From Amycolatopsis roodepoortensis (lineage in GTDB: Bacteria > Actinomycetota > Actinomycetes > Mycobacteriales > Pseudonocardiaceae), in assembly GCF_014873915.1 (NCBI RefSeq), contig NZ_JADBEJ010000005.1:2170001-2234000 (forward strand): a stretch of DNA of 64,000 nt. The letters are read 5' to 3'. Below are positions 58,997 to 64,000 of the stretch, one piece after another (position 1 is the first letter of the stretch; the number at the start of each line of letters is the position of its first letter). The notes below the pieces were generated by a model, which did no database searches, had not been told where the DNA came from, and worked only from the letters and a program-made list of their open reading frames with translations. A program made the position numbers and the translations under genes.

Positions 58997-59812
58997 TCAG
59001 ACCACCAGCCGTCGGTAGAAGTACTTGTGCGCCAGCGCCCAGCCCGCCCCGGCCAGCACGACCAGGAAGGCGAGATGACCCAGCGTGGCGAGCGGGCCGA
59101 CGGTGCCGAGGCTGACCGCCCTGGCCGCCTCGTTGCCGTGCCACAGCGGGGAGATCCAGGCGATCCACATCAGCGGGGCGGGCAGCTCGGTGATCGGGAA
59201 GAACGTGCCGGAGAACAACGTCATCGGGATCAGGACGAACCGGAACACCAGGCCGAACCGGGTGCCCTCGTCGTAGGTGGTCGCGGCGAGCGCCATCACC
59301 GGGGTGCCGCACGCGATCCCGGTGAGCGTCCCGATCAGGATGACGGCCGGCACGCCGAAACTCGTCCAGGATCCGAAGAGCGCCGCGATGACGGCGTAGA
59401 TCACGCCCGCCAGGGTCAGCCGCAGGCTCACCCACATGATCTGGCTGCCGAGCACCTGACCCGGCGTGATCGGCGTGGCGGTGACGGCGATGTAATCCTG
59501 CTGCCATTTGAACCCGGACAGCACCGGGTAACTCGACTCCCCCACCGCCAGCTGCGCGGCACCCGCCACGAGCAGCGCGGGAGCGACGTACTCCAGGTAC
59601 GAGAACCCGCCCGTGGCCGCACCGGCCTGGACCTGCGAACCGAACCCGAGCCCCATCGCGGCAAGGAAGAGCACCGGCTGCAGGCCCGTCGAGTACAAAG
59701 TGGACACCCAGTACCGGCGGTACCACATCCAATGGCCCTCGACCCGCAGCCAGGCTCCCGCCCAGCGCGAGACCACGCGGCCCGTCGACGCCTTCGTCTG
59801 CGCGGTGGTCAT
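58997..59812 (-). CDS. ABC-2 type exporter permease, first subunit
   Basis: This 271-residue protein starts at ATG 59812, overlapping the ATPase stop as TGATG. Six helices, with ATPITPGQVLGSQIMWVSLRL and FSGTFFPITELPAPL matching the ABC-2 pattern. It pairs with the second permease. The long upstream frame belongs to the ATPase gene's strand in another frame and is rejected. Confidence 0.83.
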   Translation of the reverse strand: MTTAQTKASTGRVVSRWAGAWLRVEGHWMWYRRYWVSTLYSTGLQPVLFLAAMGLGFGSQVQAGAATGGFSYLEYVAPALLVAGAAQLAVGESSYPVLSGFKWQQDYIAVTATPITPGQVLGSQIMWVSLRLTLAGVIYAVIAALFGSWTSFGVPAVILIGTLTGIACGTPVMALAATTYDEGTRFGLVFRFVLIPMTLFSGTFFPITELPAPLMWIAWISPLWHGNEAARAVSLGTVGPLATLGHLAFLVVLAGAGWALAHKYFYRRLVV

Positions 59813-60753
59813 CAGTCCACCAGCGTCCGGCCGGTGAGGCGGAGGAAGACGTCCTCCAGCGAACTGCGGCGGACCAGGCTCGACAGCGGGCGCAGGCCGC
59901 GCGCGTGCGCCTGTTCGAGGGTGGCCTCGCCGGTCATCGTGTAGAGCAGGACGCGGTCCGGCAGGACCTCGACGCGTTCGGCCAGGCCCTCGATCCGCTT
60001 CGCGGCCGCCTCCTGCTCGCCGTTCGGGAAGCGCAGCTCCACGACCTCGCGGGTGGAGTACCGGCTGATCAGGTCCGCTGGCGAGCCCTCGGCGGCGATC
60101 CGGCCGTTGTCCATCACGACCAGCCTGTCGCAGAGCTGCTCGGCCTCGTCCATGTAGTGGGTGGTGATGATGAGCGTGGTCCCACCTGCCTTGAGCCGGA
60201 ACAGCCTGTCCCACAACAAATGCCGGGCCTGCGGGTCGAGCCCCGTTGTCGGCTCGTCGAGCAGGAGCAGCTCCGGGTCGTTGACCAGGGACCGCGCGAT
60301 GGTCAGCCGCCGCTTCATCCCGCCGGAGAGCGAATCGACCTCCGCGTTCGCCCGGTCGGTGAGCTGGGCGAACTCCATCAGCTCCTCGGCCTTGCTCCGC
60401 ACGTGCGACCGGGAGAGCCCGAAGTAGCGGCCGTAGATCTGCAGGTTCTGCCGGACGGTGAGCTCGGTGTCCAGGTTGTCCTGCTGCGGCACCACGCCGA
60501 GCCGGGCCCGGATCTTCGGCCCCTCGACGTCCGGATCCATGCCGAGGACCCGCAGGTCACCGTCGGTGCGCGGCGAGACGCTCGCGATCATGCGCATGGT
60601 GGACGACTTGCCCGCGCCGTTGGGCCCGAGGAAGCCGAACGCCTCCCCCGGGCGGACCTCGACGTCGATCCCGCGTACGGCCTCGAAATCGCCGAACCGC
60701 TTGACCAACGCCTTCGCCTGCACCATCGCCGGTTCGTGCTCTGAGTCACCCAC
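59812..60753 (-). CDS. ABC exporter ATP-binding protein (DrrA/NodI-like)
   Basis: This protein of about 313 residues has Walker A GPNGAGKSST, Q-loop VVPQQD, signature LSGGMKRRL and Walker B LLLLDEPTTGLDP. The DrrA-like C-terminal domain follows. I use GTG 60753 because TAGGGT ends seven bases before it, which fits a leaderless transcript. TTG 60783 would add ten residues. It powers the two permeases downstream and is divergent from the M14 peptidase gene. Confidence 0.88.
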   Translation of the reverse strand: MGDSEHEPAMVQAKALVKRFGDFEAVRGIDVEVRPGEAFGFLGPNGAGKSSTMRMIASVSPRTDGDLRVLGMDPDVEGPKIRARLGVVPQQDNLDTELTVRQNLQIYGRYFGLSRSHVRSKAEELMEFAQLTDRANAEVDSLSGGMKRRLTIARSLVNDPELLLLDEPTTGLDPQARHLLWDRLFRLKAGGTTLIITTHYMDEAEQLCDRLVVMDNGRIAAEGSPADLISRYSTREVVELRFPNGEQEAAAKRIEGLAERVEVLPDRVLLYTMTGEATLEQAHARGLRPLSSLVRRSSLEDVFLRLTGRTLVD

Positions 60754-60760
60754 GGTTGGC

Positions 60761-60766
60761 ACCCTA
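60761..60766 (-). promoter_or_regulatory. -10 element of the exporter operon
   Basis: On the minus strand TAGGGT (60766-60761) fits a -10 hexamer seven bases before GTG 60753, so the mRNA may start at the start codon. No clear -35 is visible. Confidence 0.35.
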
Positions 60767-60807
60767 GGACCTGCCACCGACAAAACTCGACCGGTTTATC
60801 CGGCCCC

Positions 60808-60836
60808 TTGTCGGCCGCTGCCCGCTCATCGATACT
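60808..60836 (+). promoter_or_regulatory. Promoter for the M14 peptidase, apparently leaderless
   Basis: TTGTCG (60808-60813) and GATACT (60831-60836) are 17 bases apart. The ATG at 60845 is eight bases after the -10, so transcript and coding start nearly coincide. Confidence 0.55.
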
Positions 60837-60844
60837 CACCGACC

Positions 60845-61855
60845 ATGAGTCTCAAGCCCAGAATCGCCCTGTTGTCCGTTCTCGTCAGCGCCGGGCTCCT
60901 GGTGGCGCCTGCCGCCCAAGCGGCGGAGACCGGTGCGGCCACTGTGGACCCGCGGCCGTCCACCGCCAAGCTGGCCTTCGAGCTGCACAAGCTGGCGGCG
61001 CTCAGCCACGGCAAGATCCGGGTGGACAAGATCGGCCGCAGCAACGAGGGCCGTCCGGTGTGGGCGGCCAGGGTCGGCCACGGCAAGACGCGGATCCAGT
61101 ACGTCACCCAGCAGCACGGCGACGAGCCGCTCGGCACCCCCGCCGCGCTCGAGTTCCTGCGCAAGGTCGGGGTCGGGCACAGCCCGTGGGCGCAGAAGCT
61201 GCTCGCGAAGGTGACCGTCGACATCGTCGTGCGCGCCAACCCCGACGGGCACGAGCGCGACTGGCGCTACAACTACGACCCCGATGCCACTCCCGAATAC
61301 GGTGAGAAGGGCAAGGGGTACGACATCAACCGCTACCACGACCCGGCCGTGGCGCCGAAGGACAACCCGGCCACCGAGGCGGGCCTGATCCAGCGGCGGA
61401 ACGCGTCGTTCAAGCCGGACATCATGGTCGACTACCACATGCAGGGCCGCTACCGGGACGCGAACGGCAGGGAGATCACCGCTTCCACGATGTGGCCGAC
61501 GCATCCGGGCGTGAAACCGTCCGATGTGGACTTCGCGAAGCAGATCGCGGTCGTGGTGCAGCGGTCGATCGACCGCAACGGCGGCTACGTCTCGCAGTAC
61601 CCGGGCGGTGACTACCAGGGCATCGCACGCAATGGGTACGGGCTGCTCGGCAACGGCAGCGTGTTGATCGAGCTGAGCCTCATCCCGGAGCGGGAACAGC
61701 AGCAGATCCAGGACGCGCTGGCGTCGATGCTCGCGATCGCGCAGTCCGCGGCCGACGGCTCGGTGCGGAAGGTGGACCCGGCCGACGCCGAGGCGATCCC
61801 GCCGCGGGGTCCGGCGCTGCCGGGGTCGGTCGAAGAGGAGCACGAAGCCGCCTGA
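60845..61855 (+). CDS. Secreted M14 family zinc carboxypeptidase
   Basis: This 336-residue protein has a signal peptide (MSLKPRIALLSVLVSAGLLV ... AAQAA, cut near residue 27). Zinc ligands: QQHGDEPLG (HxxE) and DYHMQG (second His). The substrate-carboxylate region VVRANPDGHERDWRYNYD and the catalytic glutamate in VLIELSLIPE complete the M14 pattern. It removes residues from peptides or cell-wall fragments outside the cell. No Shine-Dalgarno is present, in keeping with leaderless translation. Confidence 0.87.
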   Translation: MSLKPRIALLSVLVSAGLLVAPAAQAAETGAATVDPRPSTAKLAFELHKLAALSHGKIRVDKIGRSNEGRPVWAARVGHGKTRIQYVTQQHGDEPLGTPAALEFLRKVGVGHSPWAQKLLAKVTVDIVVRANPDGHERDWRYNYDPDATPEYGEKGKGYDINRYHDPAVAPKDNPATEAGLIQRRNASFKPDIMVDYHMQGRYRDANGREITASTMWPTHPGVKPSDVDFAKQIAVVVQRSIDRNGGYVSQYPGGDYQGIARNGYGLLGNGSVLIELSLIPEREQQQIQDALASMLAIAQSAADGSVRKVDPADAEAIPPRGPALPGSVEEEHEAA

Positions 61856-61856
61856 G

Positions 61857-61904
61857 CCTCGTGAGTGGTGAGGACGGTTAGAACCGTCCTCACCACTCAC
61901 GAGG
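61857..61904. repeat. Perfect 23-bp-arm palindrome between convergent genes
   Basis: The arm 61857-61879, containing GTGAGTGGTGAGGACGGTT, is perfectly inverted at 61882-61904 with a two-base centre. It fills nearly all the space between the M14 and metallophosphoesterase stops. It is probably a bidirectional terminator, or a dispersed palindromic repeat of this genome. Confidence 0.75.
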
Positions 61905-61908
61905 TCGT

Positions 61909-64000
61909 TCAGCGGACAGTGACCGAGAGGCTCTTCGTCACCCCGTTGACGGTGACCGAAAGGTTCGCCGTCCCCGGCCGCAGCGCGGTCAGCACCCCGG
62001 TCGCCGGGTCGAACGACGCGACGTCCCACGGCATCGCGGGCAGGAAACCGCCGGCGACATGCGTACCCCAGCCGCCATTCCAGTCCGCGCTGACCGGATA
62101 CGAAACCGGCACCTGACGCGCTCCCTGCGTCACCACGGCCCGGACGTCCGCCTTCTCCCCGCGTGTCAGCGACGAGGGCCCGGACAGCGTCAGCGCGTCG
62201 ACGTTCGGCCGCGTCTCGAACCGCACCGGCTGCGCCTTGTCCCCCGGTTCGAACCGGACCATCGTCCACCCGACGAACCCGCCGTCACCCGGGGCCGCCG
62301 CGGGCGACTTCCCGGAGTTGCCGTTCACCAGATACGGCACGCCGTCGACGCGCGAAAGGTTGAAAACGCCCGCGTGCGAGGCGATCGCGGCCGCCTGCTT
62401 GCCCGACTCGCGTTCGAAGGCGGTCAGCCAGCCGGTCAGCATGGCGGCTTCCTTGCGGTCGGCCAGCTGTGAATTCCCGGCGGGGCTGGGGTCCTTCACC
62501 GGATGGTGCATCGCGACGACGACGCCGCGGATCCGCTTGTCCGCCTTCGCGCCGTCGAGCGCCTCGCGCAGCATCCGGATCTGGTCGAACCCGCCCGCGC
62601 GCAGCGAACCACGCGAGGAATCCATCAGCACCAGCCGGATCCCGGCGATGTCGGCGACGCGATGGCTCTCCCCGAACGCCGCCTGGAACTCGGCGAGCCC
62701 GTGCCCGCCGTCGGCTTCGTGGTTGCCCGGCACGTAGTACCAGGGCGCCTTGCCGACGAGTTCTTCATCGATGATCGAGCGAGCCAGCACGAAATCGGCG
62801 GCCGTACCGCGATCGACGAAGTCACCGTTGATCAGCACGAGATCCGGTTTCGCCGCCACCGCCTCGCGCAGCGCGCGACGGGCCTGGGCGACCAGCGGCC
62901 CGTCCGGCTGGTCCGCGGTGAACTGCGCGTCGCTGACCACGGCGATCCGCAGGCCGCCGGTCGCGGCGCCGTCTGTGATCAGCGCCGGGTCACGCGGGGC
63001 CGGATCGGCCGGGACGGCGGCCGCGGGCGCGACCTCGAAGGTGAGGTCGTCGAAGACCAGCCGTCCTTCGTACTGCTGGGCCGGGACGTTCTCGACGGCG
63101 TAGAACTTCGTCAGCCGCTGCCCGTCGGGGAGCCCGGCGGGGATGGCCGCGCGCACGTAGCGCCAACCCGTCCAGTCGACGCTCAGCGACAGATCCACGA
63201 CGGACGGGACGTTGGCGGCGTCACGGAGTTCCGCCCGCAGCCAGGCGCCCTTCGCGTCGCCGTTGACCCACAGGCCGACGCGCTGGCTGCCGGGCGGCAG
63301 CGCGAGCGGCGCCGCCGAGTTGACGTACGCCGCGCGCGTGGCGTTGGTCCCGTTCAGCCGGTAGTCCAGCGCGAGGCCGCGTCCGCCGTCCCGGCCGGGG
63401 GCCTCGGAAAGCGCGGCACCGACGACGGCGGGGAAGACGCTGGCGGACCAGCCCGCCGGGCCGTCCAGTGGAGACGCCACGCGGGACTCCGTGCCGACCG
63501 AAGCCGCCAGATGCGTCACCTTCCCACCGGCGGTGGCGGTGATCGCCGAAGCACCCGACCCCTTGAGCGCGGTGACCGCGAACCCGTCACCGGACGGCTC
63601 GATCTTCACCACCGCGGGGTCGTAATCGAGTTTGACGTCGTCGGGCTCGATCCACGTGCCGTAACCGTCGGCGTCGTAGCCGAACACCTTGAACGTGCTC
63701 TTCGCACCTTCGCCGGACAATGCGACCTGCTCGGTACTCGTGCCCAGGCGGACCGGGGAGCCGAGGACATTCAGCGTGGCCTTGCCCATGACGCCGCCGC
63801 GTTTCGCGTAGACGTCGACGTTCGCGGGCGCGTCCGGCCGGAACCGGTCGGCGTGCGCGGTGAACACGCCGTCGGTCACGGTGCCGCGCAACGGATTCGT
63901 ACTGCGCCACTGGACGTGGGCGTCGACCGCGGCGCCGGTCTCGTCGTGACCTCCGGCGACGAGTTTCCGCGTCAGGCCGGAAAGAACTCGCGTCGCGTCG
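61909..64000 (-). CDS. Large metallophosphoesterase, 5' part beyond the window
   Basis: The frame is open from the stop at 61909 to the window edge, so at least 697 residues are present and the start is missing. A TTG at 63891 is not a convincing start because coding sequence continues upstream of it. Order: Ig-like beta region, a carbohydrate-binding-like domain (about 180-320 in the visible part), then a calcineurin-like phosphoesterase with VVSDAQF, INGDFVDRG, VPGNHEADG, MHHP and SHAGVF. A C-terminal Ig-like repeat ends VTVNGVTKSLSVTVR. The Asp-x-His of block I is Asp-Ala-Gln. Likely secreted; phosphodiester or phosphomonoester substrate unknown. Some relatives also carry a phosphodiester glycosidase domain. 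Confidence 0.75.
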   Translation of the reverse strand, partial: DATRVLSGLTRKLVAGGHDETGAAVDAHVQWRSTNPLRGTVTDGVFTAHADRFRPDAPANVDVYAKRGGVMGKATLNVLGSPVRLGTSTEQVALSGEGAKSTFKVFGYDADGYGTWIEPDDVKLDYDPAVVKIEPSGDGFAVTALKGSGASAITATAGGKVTHLAASVGTESRVASPLDGPAGWSASVFPAVVGAALSEAPGRDGGRGLALDYRLNGTNATRAAYVNSAAPLALPPGSQRVGLWVNGDAKGAWLRAELRDAANVPSVVDLSLSVDWTGWRYVRAAIPAGLPDGQRLTKFYAVENVPAQQYEGRLVFDDLTFEVAPAAAVPADPAPRDPALITDGAATGGLRIAVVSDAQFTADQPDGPLVAQARRALREAVAAKPDLVLINGDFVDRGTAADFVLARSIIDEELVGKAPWYYVPGNHEADGGHGLAEFQAAFGESHRVADIAGIRLVLMDSSRGSLRAGGFDQIRMLREALDGAKADKRIRGVVVAMHHPVKDPSPAGNSQLADRKEAAMLTGWLTAFERESGKQAAAIASHAGVFNLSRVDGVPYLVNGNSGKSPAAAPGDGGFVGWTMVRFEPGDKAQPVRFETRPNVDALTLSGPSSLTRGEKADVRAVVTQGARQVPVSYPVSADWNGGWGTHVAGGFLPAMPWDVASFDPATGVLTALRPGTANLSVTVNGVTKSLSVTVR

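Noticed and set aside
1..64000. Prophage, transposon, tRNA or rRNA genes
   Set aside because: I looked for integrase or transposase motifs and cloverleaf-like or rRNA-like sequence and saw none.

Overview
The window is a GC-rich actinomycete chromosome segment, most likely from Amycolatopsis or a close relative in Pseudonocardiales. The evidence is the strong G/C bias at third codon positions, frequent GTG and TTG starts, many ATGA/GTGA/TGATG gene overlaps, and housekeeping gene order. The order rpsT, holA, comEC, comEA, degV, octT-like, gpgP-like, rsfS, nadD and then proB, obg, rpmA, rplU, rne matches the Mycobacterium tuberculosis Rv2412-Rv2444c region as I remember it, with accessory genes inserted. 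I see no integrase, transposase, prophage gene, CRISPR array, tRNA or rRNA.

Region 1 (1-9641) is the most unusual part: two divergent, tightly overlapped operons. Leftward are a short protein resembling the N-terminus of CapK/PaaK-like adenylating enzymes and three tandem FemAB/GNAT-like acyltransferase paralogues, the last cut by the window edge. Rightward are a possible 23-residue ORF, a GT2 polyprenyl-phosphate-sugar-synthase-like domain fused through two membrane helices to an ATP-grasp ligase, a Wzx/MATE-like flippase, a NodU/CmcH-type carbamoyltransferase and a six-helix membrane protein. Together they look like a pathway for a lipid-linked sugar that is amide-ligated, acylated and carbamoylated, then flipped outward. 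The product is unknown to me.

Region 2 (9642-32300) is mixed core metabolism. It holds hemW, a VOC protein with a divergent TetR and a shared dyad, and a sulfate assimilation operon (nirA, a 50-residue zinc-ribbon protein, cysH, cysD, cysN, a CbiX/SirB-like chelatase) preceded by a 28-residue leader peptide of the actinobacterial RRHVDL type. It continues with a secreted protein, a crotonase, a guanyl-specific RNase with a barstar-like inhibitor, an oxidoreductase, a hydrolase, an amino-acid permease, a nitronate monooxygenase-like protein, a secreted GH20 hexosaminidase under a DasR-like and a CRP-like site, lepA, and small genes.

Region 3 (32300-56206) is the conserved housekeeping block. 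thrC is preceded by a SAM-I-type riboswitch. Two perfect DnaA boxes lie upstream of comEA. An accessory insert (RecQ with a phosphoribosyltransferase-like tail, an MHS-family transporter, a non-KMSK arginyl-tRNA synthetase, an FAD monooxygenase with a divergent TetR) sits between nadD and proB.

Region 4 (56207-64000) holds a secreted subtilase, an ABC-2 exporter (ATPase plus two permeases), a secreted M14 carboxypeptidase apparently transcribed leaderless, and the 3' part of a large metallophosphoesterase running off the window. Many gene ends carry long perfect hairpins without U-tracts. The main exception is the classical U-tract terminator after rpmA.
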